Below are positions 1 through 12,200 of a stretch of DNA of 64,000 nt, piece after piece (position 1 is the first letter of the stretch; each line of letters begins with the position of its first letter). Location: positions 22,021,835 through 22,085,834 of the forward strand of contig NC_092693.1 of the NCBI RefSeq assembly GCF_964275005.1, given 5' to 3'. The position numbers and the translations under genes were made by a program. The notes beneath the pieces are model-generated. The model was not told the DNA's origin and made no database searches. It saw nothing but the letters and a program-made list of their open reading frames with translations. This DNA comes from Diadema setosum. Its lineage: Eukaryota > Echinodermata > Echinoidea > Diadematoida > Diadematidae.

Positions 1-99
1 TTTGTTATAATGGGAGTCACCTGTACAATATAAATGTTAAATGATTCTCAAGATTTGATTGGTTTTTGCATGTACTTTATTTGTATGATTAGTGTACAG

Positions 100-1534
100 G
101 ATGAGCTTCAACAAGACATACTCGGAGATGAGGGCCCCAACCGGAGAATGGAAGTACATCATTGGCGCAATCGGCATTGCCCTCTCCTTTTCAGCAATTC
201 TCTATGGTTTCCAGAAAGCATATAGTGAGTATTAATGGCATCATGAATCATGAACATAAATGAATTCATGTTATTGTCACGAGGAGCACTGTTCTCAGGG
301 ATTTTAAGTGTTGTCTGATTACTGTCTCATACTCAAATCTGTTTTCATATTGGCCTGAAATGTCAGGTATATGGTTCAAAATTAGTTGTGTTCCTAGAAT
401 GACCTATTCTAGGTGACTGGACGCTCAGTCATGGTACCTGTAATGATGGTCACTACAACAGTGTGATTCCTTGTGTTCGTTGTGAGCCTTGTGTTTGTGC
501 GAGGTCAAGTCTTTGTAAAAACCATGAAATTACACTGCAACTCAAAAATCATTTGAAAGAAATCTAAGAACGGAAATGGGAACAAGGGGTGACAGAACTA
601 TTAGAAGTCAAGAGATGAAAGGTATTCAGTTGGGTGCAGCAAGTAGAATTTCACAAGCCAAGTAGGGAGAGTGGAAGGCAGCCAGATGAAAAATGATGGA
701 ATTGAACAGAGGGACAGGCAGAGCTTGTACACTTTTTGCTGTCATGTGTGGAAGTAAAATTTCTGTGATGTCATCACAAACACAGGCCATTTTTACCTCC
801 ACCAAGGGAGGAGCTTATGTTTTTTGTTACCATTGGTTTGTGTGTTTGTCCTTGTGCAAAATAACTCAAAAAGTAGTTAACGGATTTGGATGAAACTTGC
901 AGGAAAGGTTTAGATTGATACAAGTAACAGATGATCAAATTTTGGTAGTGATCCGAGAATTTTGGGGGAATTTATGAAGGATTTTTGATATTTTGGCAGG
1001 TAGGGTCATTGAACTTGGGAGTTCAGGCTGCGCATATTTGAGGTTTGCATGCGTGCACTAAAGTGCGTGCTCTATTTTTTCTGCTAGGGCGAGGTGCGCC
1101 GTGCAGCTGAGGGTTTATGACGTAACAAAGGCTTCTATATTGGGAAATCGGGCGACTTTCAGCACAAAATGCTGTATAAGTATGTATGGGTAGAAATCAC
1201 TGAAATCTCTATGGAAGAACAAGATCAGTAGTGGAAGTGAGCTGCATGCTTGGCGGAGGTCTGCGCTCTCAGAGTGCTTCTCTAGTTTTGTTTTGCTTTG
1301 CTTTTACTCTGCAATGTTCGTAGTGCATGCAATTTCTGTCCCTTTCTGAGAAATAATGTGTTGCATATTCCATCTCCTGCCTTGCCTTTCACCACAGTCT
1401 CACCACCGCTGCCACACACCATGTCCAAAGAGTGGCAAGAGGCCCAGCTCAGGTACAACATCGCCATCAGGAACGGCGCCGTCACTGGTCTCTCCTCCAA
1501 ATGGGACTACGAGAAGAACGAATGGAAGAAATAG
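100..1534 (+). CDS. COX4: Cytochrome c oxidase subunit 4, 3' part (two last coding exons; 5' exons outside window)
   Basis: Nuclear-encoded inner-membrane subunit of respiratory complex IV. Two exons are visible, 100-224 and 1398-1534. The first follows an acceptor (GTGTACAG) and ends in front of GTGAGT in phase 1; the second follows TTTCACCACAG and ends in TAG at 1532-1534. The first exon encodes a matrix-side stretch (MSFNKTYSEMRAPTGEWKY) and then the single membrane helix, IIGAIGIALSFSAILYGFQ. The second encodes the C-terminal intermembrane part, including PLPHTMSKEWQEAQ and the family-typical end SKWDYEKNEWKK, which agrees almost residue for residue with the vertebrate COX4 C terminus. 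The intervening 1.17 kb intron carries a transposon copy. An AATAAA at 2174-2179 is a likely poly(A) signal, giving a 3' UTR of about 650 nt. The presequence and N-terminal exons lie left of the window. The COX4 paralogue cannot be decided from this part. Confidence 0.95.
793..1287 (+). mobile_element. Non-autonomous element of the 'CCTCCGCCAAGG' family, copy 1
   Basis: This repeat fills much of the last COX4 intron. It begins near TTACCTCCACCAAGGGAGG and ends near CTTGGCGGAGGTC...GAGTGCTTCTCTAG, so the CCTCCGCCAAG core is inverted at the two ends. A second copy at 37917-38689 matches along its length (shared blocks such as AAAATAACTCAAAAAGTAG and GTGATCCGAGAATTTTGGGG), which proves it is dispersed. 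No coding capacity is visible. The superfamily was not determined. Confidence 0.8.
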
Positions 1535-2173
1535 AGCGCTCGTGTCCACCCCCTTGAAATGTATATGTGATATAAATATTTGCCTATAATGGATAGGAAT
1601 GCAAAGCCCCGAGGACATGGATCCAATACAGCTGTGATTGTGTGTGGTGTGTAGTGCATTCGTTGTCACATATTTATAATTTCTATCAAGAATCATAACG
1701 GATTCCTCACAGTGATAATACTGCAAATATAACTGAAAAACCCACAAAGGACTTGCTTGTCATCAGAATGCAAGTCCTTGTTGGTCACTATTTTGATGCA
1801 AATTGAACTCTCCTTCTCCTCTGTGTTCAAAAACAGCAAGCATAAAAGATTAACCCAGTTAATAATACTCAACACATGATTAGAGGCATTATGTTTTGCC
1901 AAAAAGCCCATGTGGGTGCAAACTGTTGTTGGCTTTTCCTTAATGTCAACTTTCAATGAATTGATGAGAATTTGTTTTCTCGATAGAAATATTACCTGAC
2001 GAGGGCTTGTGTGAAAAGTTTCTATGTTGTGCTGTGTTAGCATTTTGTCAAGTCTTGGACCATGTTCTCTTGCGTCTTAGACCACTCAGGAGAGAATGTG
2101 GAGAGAAAAGAAAAGGAAGATTCCCCAATACACAATGTGTCTTGGATATATGTCTTGGCATTTATGGAGATGA

Positions 2174-2179
2174 AATAAA
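2174..2179 (+). terminator. Probable COX4 poly(A) signal AATAAA
   Basis: A canonical hexamer lies 640 nt after the COX4 stop and is followed by a T/GT-rich stretch (CTTGTGTGTGCTTGTG and the TG repeat). This is the usual arrangement of a cleavage site. Confidence 0.5.
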
Positions 2180-2245
2180 GACCATTTTAATCTCATTCTT
2201 ACTCATCAGTTTTTTGTTCATTTACCCTTGTGTGTGCTTGTGCCA

Positions 2246-2330
2246 ATGTTGATGTGTGTGTGCATGTGTGTGTGTGTGTGTGTGTCTGTGTGTGTGTCTA
2301 TGTGTGTGTGTCTGTGTGTGTTGTGTGTGC
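2246..2330 (+). repeat. (TG)n microsatellite
   Basis: Interrupted TG/TGTC dinucleotide tract just downstream of the COX4 poly(A) signal. The short open frames across it are low-complexity artefacts. Confidence 0.9.
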
Positions 2331-2751
2331 ATGCAAACCTGATCTTTACACATCAGCTGCCTATAGACACACAAAACAAAACACATTTCACAGTTCTGAA
2401 GTTGAGACGCTGTACATGTTAGAACAGGTGTGATGGTCTAGGTCACTTCTCATGTGAGAAGTACACAGGGACAATGAGATGTACATGTACCTATTTGGAT
2501 GTAGTACACACATTGATCCAAATTCACGAAGGTAACTTTAATTCAAATTCATGGTTTAAATTTATTTTGTGGGCTATAACAAGTGCAAAATATGTGTACC
2601 TCTAACATGCTCGTATCGCCACCTGTTCACTATTGAATGTCTTGGTGTATGCAATGTCAATCGCAAGTGTATAGACAGACAAAATTTGCATCATCAGTGA
2701 TCTAAATTTAAACTACCTGTACCCATGTAAATTTGGGCCATTAGGTTCTTA

Positions 2752-3366
2752 GGGTGGTACACATGTATTCTGAAATCCTTCCTAGGAAGAAATTTCTTCC
2801 TAAGTCAGGATTTTTTCCGAAGTGGTATTCCGAAAATCTTCCTAAGTTTCTTCCTAAGTCTGTTCCAAAGTTTTTTCCTAAACTTAGGAAGAAACTTGGG
2901 AAGAGGGCAGGAGTATGCAAATTTCTGAATTAGGAAGAAGTTGGTATTCTAGAATGCACTTGGGAAAGAAATTTAGGAAGATATTCAGAAAAGCTCCACC
3001 CCTGTCCTAAGTACGTTTTTAAGAATAGCAAGCTGCAAACATGGGGATAGGCGCGCTTGTCATTCACTACGCGCACATGTACTTTGATGCGCGAAATGAG
3101 CATTAGAAAGGGGACATGCCGCACACATGTGTATTTGACTCTACGTCATAGTAATATGCGATTGTCATTGTTCCTTATGATACGGCATTTCGTATTGGCT
3201 TAAGACAGGACTTGGGCGGGAATAAGGATGGCCTAATTTGCATTAAGAAGTGCCTAGGAAGAAATGTCAGAATACCAATTCTGTCTTTCGTAGGCACTTC
3301 CTAAGTTTCTGACTTGGGAAGAAACTTGGGAAGAAACTTAAAAGGAAGATTTTCAGAGTACCACCC
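2752..3366 (+). mobile_element. PIF/Harbinger-type MITE, TTA target duplication
   Basis: The element starts GGGTGGTAC and ends GTACCACCC, and is flanked on both sides by TTA (2749-2751 and 3367-3369). The subterminal parts carry many copies of a CTTCCTAAGTTTCTTCC-like motif in both orientations, so the 615 bp sequence can fold on itself. A 3-bp TTA duplication with short inverted ends is typical of PIF/Harbinger elements. No transposase is present. It lies between COX4 and the next gene. Confidence 0.75.
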
Positions 3367-3971
3367 TTAGTCTTTGGATTTGGTAATGCACAGATGGGAG
3401 TGATGAAAGAAGATAGTTTGAATTAGCACATGTGTTGATTGTGGGACTGTGTTTGCAAGCATACAAGTGTAGAACAACCAAAATTTTACAGAGATTCTGT
3501 GAGTTGGAGTAGGGTTGGGTAGTTCTCTGAAAACACATTGTGGAAAATGCCACAGGTGAGGAAATGAAGCAAAATACATTTGCATTAATTAGTTTCTGTG
3601 CCAAAAATTTTGAGGAATCTGTGAACAATAGCTTTCAATGAGGGCTGTGTGGTCTGATCAGAGATATCCATTTCTCGGCTCACAAAATTATTCAGTCTTG
3701 GCACTTAATTTTTATCAATATCACAAAGACTCCTGGTCAATGAAAGCAGAGGTGAAATTAGTGGAAATGTACATGATACATCCGAAGTAAGATGTTACTT
3801 GTATGAAGTACTGAATATGATTTTAGTCGAGAGCTGCCAACTGGTATGGATGTATGCTTTGTATATTTTTATGTCTGTCATCAAATATAAGAAATTGTTT
3901 TCTTGTATGAAAATCATGTTTTTCCTGAAATTTGATGTGACACACTTGGCATACAATATGTGAGCATGCAC

Positions 3972-4121
3972 AGGGGCCTGTTTCATAAAACTTGTCATCA
4001 GTGACAAGTTGTCATAGATGTGACAAGCTACCGAAATCCTTGCAGCTGATTGGCTGAGAGCAAATTTGTCATAGAAATGTGGCAGTTGTCAAGGATGACA
4101 AGTTTTATGAAACGGGCCCCA
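3972..4121 (+). mobile_element. Palindromic MITE of about 150 bp
   Basis: The left end GGGGCCTGTTTCATAAAAC is repeated inverted at the right end (GTTTTATGAAACGGGCCCC). The inner sequence continues the palindrome with GTCATC/GATGAC and GACAAGTT motifs. The whole unit is a hairpin without coding capacity. Hairpin repeats of this type are abundant in marine invertebrate genomes (recollection, not searched). Confidence 0.8.
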
Positions 4122-4399
4122 GGTCTGAACAATAAGTATACACATGATTCAAATCTTCAAATTATGTGTGTTCATTTGCAGAGGATGGCGGCCCTGAAAC
4201 TTCCGTGTGAGTGTGTGTAGGCATACATATTGGGCAGAATGTGTACAAAGATACTTCTTGCAGTGTGAAGCCTGCGATGTGTATTACATAGTGTGTGACT
4301 GGGTGTGCACATGTCTGTTGGGATGGCCAGCATGCAGATTGACTACAGGCGATTCTCACCATCACTACTCTGCACTTGGACTTTAGACCTTCACTTGTC

Positions 4400-7300
4400 G
4401 ACCTTTACTTCCAATAAATCAAGCTTGTAAGTGTTATCTTTATGAACTGTCATACCACTCGGCACTCAGCATTACTACTTCTGATAAATATCACAGTTGG
4501 GGATCGGTCATAGTTGGTGTAAAATATACAAGGCATGATCTCGACTTAGTTTCCTCATATATTTCTTAAATTTGATTTTAAGAATGCCAACTTCACAGGC
4601 TTGTTAATGACCCTAAAAGAAGAATGAAACCGAAATGTAAGTGTGGATTGAGTGAATGCAACAATACTTGTAGAACACATCAGCAAAGTTTGAAGAAAAA
4701 CAGACAATTCATTCAAGTTTTGTGAGTTTTGAAAGTTCAATACCATAATTGCTGGATGAGAAGACTACAACATTATGTAACGTCACGAACATGTCAAGAA
4801 CAATGGTGGTCAGTTGCAGTTCAATACTGGCATGTAAATCAAATAGGGTGCTTATTTCACAGCCTCGCACTTCTCTTGTATTGGTTTGTACAAAATATGA
4901 ACATGTTTGATTAATTATTCATCAACTACAACCCTCAACCCGTTTAAAGTCAATATCACAAATTTACAGCTATGATATGAAGGACACAATCTATTCTTTT
5001 CCTTTATTTATCAAAATAAAGATTCTAGAAAAAAAAAATCATGTGCAGGTCATTGGAGACTCACAGGAGATGACACCACCTCACCTTATTGATACATGTG
5101 GCAATGATTTACATCTGTTTCATGAAATGAAGTACAACTTAAGAATTCCATTACATTCTCATTTTTTTTTTACGTTTGTGTTTCATGAAAACTTCTCACC
5201 GTGTTATCTTTGTTAGATTTTCCCCCTGTTTAACAAAAGTCAACTTCAACAGAATGACTTCTCAATTCAACCACTACTTCACCTTGCAGCCAAATTTTTG
5301 ATCAGTTCAATCCTTGCATGGTGTGTCATCTATCCACATGATATATGTACCAAGCTCCTTTTAAGATTTCATTTGTGTTATTTTGGATGCAATTACATGT
5401 ACATGAATGGACAAGAAAAGACACTCAACTGGATGCCGCCCACACTTGCATGCTTTACAGGCATCAAGCATTACATCAACACACAATACAGCTATGAAAA
5501 CAAGACTCTTTTCTGAAAATAGCATTTTGTACATTTTTCCTTATATTTCTGAAGTTATAGACTTTCACATATTTTTAGAAAACATTCATGACAGCAAATG
5601 TTTGGACAGTGTTTATGTGTTAATCAAAATTAAATACGTTATAAAGCTTTGTACAATTATATATTACCAAATGGATTTGAATTTTATGGATACATCTGGA
5701 AGAAAAGCAGAAATTCTTATACACTGGAATTTGAGCAGCATACAGGATTACATAATACAAAGGAACCAGAAGAAATGCATGCGCTCGGCTACATCACCAG
5801 GGTAACAAGCATGTACATGTATTACGGCAAAATCTGTTTGCCTTCATATCATGTATTCACAAGTACAAGTTTAGTTTTCAGTTGTTTTTTCCAAAGGTTC
5901 ATGCACTTTAATGAGTTTTCCCTTTGGAATCAGAGCACATGTACAATTCTTGGTATTGAAACATCCACAAAACACAGATAAATTCCTTGGCAAGCCACCA
6001 GTGTACAACTACAACGTACAGAGCTCTTTTCACACTTGAATTTGACTAGCTGATAAAACTGCTGGCACTACAACTGAGTGGCAACTATTGAGGCTTACTA
6101 AATACTGCGATCATTACCTCAGTTAAGCAAAACTCTAGTAACGAAAAACTACAAAGAGCACACTATGTGTTACACATTATAGCTTTCATTTATATTTCCT
6201 ATTCGGTGTGATTCTAACCAGTATACCTGTTTACAACTGATATTAACTGTGAGAGGAGCACATGTGTAGTACGGCTCTTTCGTGTGAGTTTGAGAAACCA
6301 CTGCAAGAAATATTCAAAACTGCAGTCCCTTCTATCATATTTGAAAGCAGACACGTCATCATGTGCATGAATGAGGTCTGAATGAGTAATCTGCTCAATT
6401 AAATAAATACAAGACTCCTGGCAACAGAATAACTGAAAGTATTCTTTATTCGTTATCACAAAAAAAGATAACTACAGTCAGTGTATCCGCCCCTGACAGA
6501 GAATGCACTGACCTGTATACCCATTACTGTGGTGTACATGGTGAACAGATTTCAATGTTTCTGTTTTTTTTTACTGCTAGTTCAATAATAGGATCAGAGG
6601 TTGTTAAGTGCAACCAAATATCAATTATAAAATATTATCAACAAAACTGTAATAGAATTTGAAATAGTGGAAGGACTGATGCAACATATAAATGACACAA
6701 CTTCTTGGCAAAAAAAAAAAAAAAAAAAAAAATGTATGTTATACATTTTGGAATCTGAAAGACAAAACATCAAAACTGGAAGGATGACATGTGGGCAGAA
6801 TTTCTAAACAGCTGATAAGCTCTGGCGTGCCATAGATAAGTGCAAATGACATCATAATACTTCAAACACTGCTTTGCAAAATCTCTTAAAAATGTTTTGC
6901 AAATACCATGTAGAACTCCTTAAAAGCATGCCCCATTGTCTCACGCATACTGTATTTGACTTTTCTGATGTCTCTCAAACCCGGATATACTACACAAATT
7001 GTCATGAATAAACATAAGACTATTCTGCCTCAGACATAGTTAGCATGAGACCAACTCTACATAGGGAAACCCTTCTATAAAGCAGTCACTGGGACCACTG
7101 ATTTCACTGGCCTTGTTTTAACCGGTACCTTGTAAACGCACTATTAAAAACAAGGAGCTAAATACAGTCACAGACAATGTGGACCGTCGAATTCATCTCG
7201 TAAAAAGCAGTATTGATCTCATCGTACATGTAAGCAAGCTTGTAATAACAGTGTTTCCCTGTATAAGAAATTATGAAACATCCACACCCTTAAAAAGGGA

Positions 7301-9200
7301 GATAGAGAGAAAAGAGAAACTAAGTACATACAATATATATATGGAATTGTTATTACTTGTATGTGAGGCAGTTAGGCACTGGTAAGAGATGAAAGACATG
7401 CAGTATAGTCAAAGGTGCCAGCGTCTATTTCTTTCTCTTCTTCTTTTTTTTTTTTTTTTTTTTTTTGGCGAGATATTGTAAATTAGACTATGACTTTTAC
7501 ATTTCCCTTGGCAACTCTGGAAAACATCCCAGCCCAAACACAGAGAGAGTAAAGAGTAAAGACTAGATAAGTCACACCCCTGAAAGAACTATAAATTCCT
7601 TTTTTGAAAAAAAAAAAGTATTTGCATACAGTCATTTGAATTGTATAAGCTGTTTACTGACAGTGTGTGTTTGATATTACAGACTATTAAACATCCCCAT
7701 ATTGTACAATAGAATCAAGTGTAATGTACAGCATCTTGAAACTGCTGCTAGATTTGGGCTCAGCCTCCCTACAGGACAACAAGGGGTGAGCTGTACAATG
7801 TGTATGCTCAAAGTGAAAGTACACAGGAGCCTTGATGTGCTACTGTAGTACTGATGACACAGAGTGGACACATCAAATTTCAGGTGCTACAAAGGGTAGG
7901 CAGAAGGCTTTGATTTCTCTCACCAGAGTGCGTAACTATGGTACATAGAAGAGATTGTTTGAAGAGCTTTTCGTCTTTGAAGGTGATGAGAAGTGAAAGA
8001 GAATGGAAGCAAACTGATTTCAATATTTCCCTGATTGACTGAATCGCCCTGAATTGCCCCTCTCAATACATAGACTTGAAGATTGTGTTTTATTTCAGCA
8101 TCAATGCATAGACACATAATAGGGTGCTGAAAGAATTGGGTGGTTTGAGGGCGCAACAACAAAATCTAGTGTAGATGAACAAATACTGATGGCTAATGAT
8201 TTGCGAGCCCTGCATGAGGCATGTCAAAAAAAAAAAAAAAAAAAAAAAAATGTCTGAATTTTTGGTACATGGTATGCACTCAGTGTACACCTACCGGTAC
8301 CGTTCCTGTCACAACCCTGGCAATAACAAGGTGAAAAGGTTGGCTTATAAAAACTTTAAGTCAGCACCTTAGGAATCCATGCTTATAGTAACATCATTAA
8401 GTCAAGCAAATTGGATTTCATCATCTCTTTTCGCCATGTTTTCAGAAGCCTGTGAAAATAGCCTGTAAGCATGTTAAACTGATATATCCCACAAGACACA
8501 TCAAGGCATCCCTATTTAGAAAACCTCCATTGCTAATCACAAAAATCACATGGAAACCCCACAAACATAATTTTGTGTGAATAGAATAGCTGAATATCAC
8601 ATTTGGTATCCAAATGATTGCTATGTTTTCTTTTTATACCATGTACTAAATTTGACTAATATCAGTCCAAGGACGGCTCTACAACATTTTCCAGATACAT
8701 ATTTCAGACAGCACAAGTTATCTTGAGCTACAAAAGATTGCTTATCATCTAAAGACATGCAGCATGTCTTTTAAATGTACATTCCAACAGTCATCTCCAG
8801 TCAGTGGAAAGATCAGGATTAAAGAAAGCATCCAATATGATAGCAGTATTCAAAACTGTGACAGAGAATGCAGTATATCTTTCATTTTCTTCCCCAATGT
8901 GTTTGGTCTCTTTGGAGGTACTTCTTGAATGCAAGATGGACGGATGGTTGAAAGCTCTTATTGCTACGAGAACGACTTTTGCATCTGACACACGATCGAC
9001 CGCAAACAGACTGCATGAAAGGGCAACTGCAGACATATAACATGTACTTATCCAACAATATCCATCTAAAACAAACACACTGTCCTTTCAAAATTGAATT
9101 ATGACATCATCACAGATAGTGAGGCTACAGTCTGTTCACAGTTCAGAATGTGCAAGCGGATGATTGTCCCTTGTTATGAACAGATGAGACAAGAGAGAGA
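4400..9200. other. Non-coding stretch between COX4 and the minus-strand gene
   Basis: AT-rich DNA. It holds homopolymer runs (A at 6711-6732, T at 7446-7466, A at 8226-8250) and scattered short open frames with no recognisable protein. The right part is probably 3' UTR of the minus-strand gene that ends at 9208; a minus-strand AATAAA (TTTATT near 8089-8094) is a possible poly(A) signal. I see no gene here. Confidence 0.5.
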
Positions 9201-9207
9201 TGAAAGG

Positions 9208-12200
9208 TCATATCGGTAGCCAATCATGTCTGGGAATGTCCAACACAATGTCCATGTCAGGAGTGCATCTAGAAGACAAGGGAAGAACAAACAATCAAAT
9301 ATACTAGTCAGTGCCATCATTATGAGGTACAACTTACAATATCTGGGGCAAGAAAATCCTATGAGCACTCATTAGCTAGATTATAATTGGTGAAATCTTC
9401 AGAAAGTTATCACACATCAGAAAAGACCCTCACTGACAAAACCTTTTTCCACTTGGATAGGTCACTGTAATAATGGTATGTTCATATAAATTTTAAAAAT
9501 AGATTTGGTTGCCAAAGAGGAATAAATCTGCCTGTATTTTATGATGTAGACAGTCCAATTTGCATACATGGTTGTGACTGCTAGATTAGATTAGCTAGAT
9601 TATAATTGGTGAAATCTTCAGAAAGTTATCACACATCAGAAAAGACCCTCACTGACCAAAGCTTTTTCCACTTGGATAGGTCACTGTAATAATGGTATGT
9701 TCATATAAATTAAAAAAATAATTTGGTTGCCACAGAGGAGTAAATCTGCCTGTATTTTATCATGTAGACAGTCCAATTTGTATACATGGTTGTGACTGCC
9801 ATAACCGTTTTGTGAAAACTTGCTAAATTTCAAAACTCAATAGTTTTTGTATCTCTTGTCTAATCTTTGTGAAGCTTTGACCTTTCCACTTTCTACTTAT
9901 TGAGAGTTTACTCTTCTTTCTTACGGCCAACATGAACATGGAGTGGTATTTCATTCTGAAACTACATAAATGAGAGTAAAACATCCATTGAGGTATGTGG
10001 CAACAGCTGCTGTGAAAGGTAGCTAGCTACCAGGTACTCACTTTGGGACTTCTCGGTAGAGGTGGGGAAACATCTGCTTTCTGACATCTGTCTTGGGGTC
10101 CACACTCAGACCCTGGACCTCTTCAGTCAACTCCCTGATGTAGACATCCAGCTCTCCATTTTCCTCAATGTGCTCTTCAATTTCCTGCCACACAAACGTC
10201 ATACGATATATCACTTTGAGCTTCAATAACATTTGTATTTGACTTGCTAGCTTTTGTCAAGGATATTCTCTAGCCAAAATGATTCTTGTCACACCTTCTC
10301 CACCTATCTGGTTATGCTTTGGGATCACTGGAGGATAGACAGGTGACAATGGGAATGAATGCATATCCAGACTCCTTATTTTGAGTAGGATTGGTTTTTC
10401 TGATCCAGATCTCTGCTTTGACTGGCATGTTCAGCAACAGCTGGAAGGCTGGGATAACTGTGATATATTTCCCCCAATCAATGAAAGTTTTCTGTATCAT
10501 GATACATAACATCACATGACATGAACAAGGACAACATCGACGACTTTGATTTGACCCTTCCAATTCTCTACTGGCCAGCTGGCACATCCTCAACTTGCCA
10601 TTTCTCACAAATCAACATAGACACACTGAAACTAACTGTCAGTGAACACAAGAATGACAACATTTCTCTAATCTTCATTGTGTAACAACATTAACCCTGA
10701 CAGCCTGTGGTGTTGCTTACGCCAGAGTGCACAGTTTGACAAGTGTCTGGCTACTTCTCCTTTTAGATGTGCACATAGACAAAAGACATACAATATATCA
10801 AGAACATTGATTTCTCCTGTCTTGACAATCCTAGACAACACTAAAGGTTAAAAAAAAAAACAACTTTAGTCTAATAGTTTTTCTAATCAAGCGCCATCAG
10901 AATTGCATGACCCTGCTGCTGTTTTCAGAAACCATGACCGAATAACTACTAATAACTGACTTTAAACGGGCCCTAACTTTCTCCCTACTTACTTGATATT
11001 ACTAAGAAAAGTCTTAATAGTCTTTATTGACCTGTCGCTTTTGGGTTTGTTTTTCCCAACTGAAGTAACACATTTATAAATTCATGAAGTATCACTGATT
11101 ATGTCCTATGTTCTTACAAAACCAGTGAACTACAAAAAGCATGGCTAAAATGGATAAAAACGTCTTTCATGTTTGCCATTCCCTTTATCATATAACACAA
11201 AGCTAAATAATCTGAATGACAAGTATCCCTGTCAAACCATTACCCTAGTATGCCTGGACTAGTCGTAAGTCCAAAACAGGCTACAATTGGGCTGGTACCA
11301 ATGTGTCAAAGGAAAATTATTAATATATAAGATATTTTTACTCTAGAAGAGGTTTTATTACCTGAAACCAAGAGAAGGGAAATTCTTTGGTTTTAAATAT
11401 GATCCTCATAGTACAGCCCTGTTACCAGTATTACAAAATGCACAACTATCAATACTCATATCTGATACATGAGCCAAGTAAGAAGAGTCTTCTAGCTATC
11501 ACGCTCAAGGATGGAAATATCGCAGCAGGGTTTAAACACTTGACCTTCTCATGGGCACCACAATGGGCAAGCCACCAGACCACATGACCTCCACAAAGTG
11601 ACCACTGACCCTTTTCATAATGACGTTCTGCAATGCCATGTCCTTCACACCCTCCTGCATCAAGTCCTGGGCCTTGTCTGTGGCCTCTGCCCGGATCTCC
11701 AGAAGACGGTCATCTCGGTGCTTGGAATACTTGTCCGTCTCCACCTGGATGATTTTCTCCAGCTCTTCTTGCTCTGCCTGCATTGTGAACATGAGAAAAT
11801 GAGAGTCACATCACAAAAGGAAAACCTCTTTGAATGGTAAAAAAAACAAACAAAGAAAACCAATGCATGGACAAATGTGACCGGCGACAACGGTTTCAGG
11901 CATATTAAAGTCGGGAATTTTGAAAATTCATTTTTTCACTGAATTACATTGCCCATTTCCTAAGCTTTGCATTGATATAAAACACTTCTATTCTTTGGCA
12001 CCATAAGTGGGCATAGAAAGAAAAATAAAATGCACTTTTTAAGTTGTTAGCCTGACAAAATTGCGAGAAAACAGGCTTTGAAGATTCACCTCTTTCTCAA
12101 AGACAATGTCCGAGCGGCGATGCGAGGGGAGAATCACCCATCCGTACGATGGTGCCAATCGATGTTAAGCCCCGCCTCTAGCAACCACATCACCTTCTGA

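Noticed and set aside
2228-2433. Cys/Val-rich frames
   Set aside because: They are translations of the TG microsatellite.
4184-4210. Mini-exon starting ATGGCGGCCCTG followed by GTGAGT
   Set aside because: No partner exon in phase was found downstream, and the peptide is too short to judge.
5407-5805. Plus-strand frame of 132 codons
   Set aside because: AT-driven composition (Ile, Lys, Tyr, His), no domain, no splice context; taken as a chance frame.
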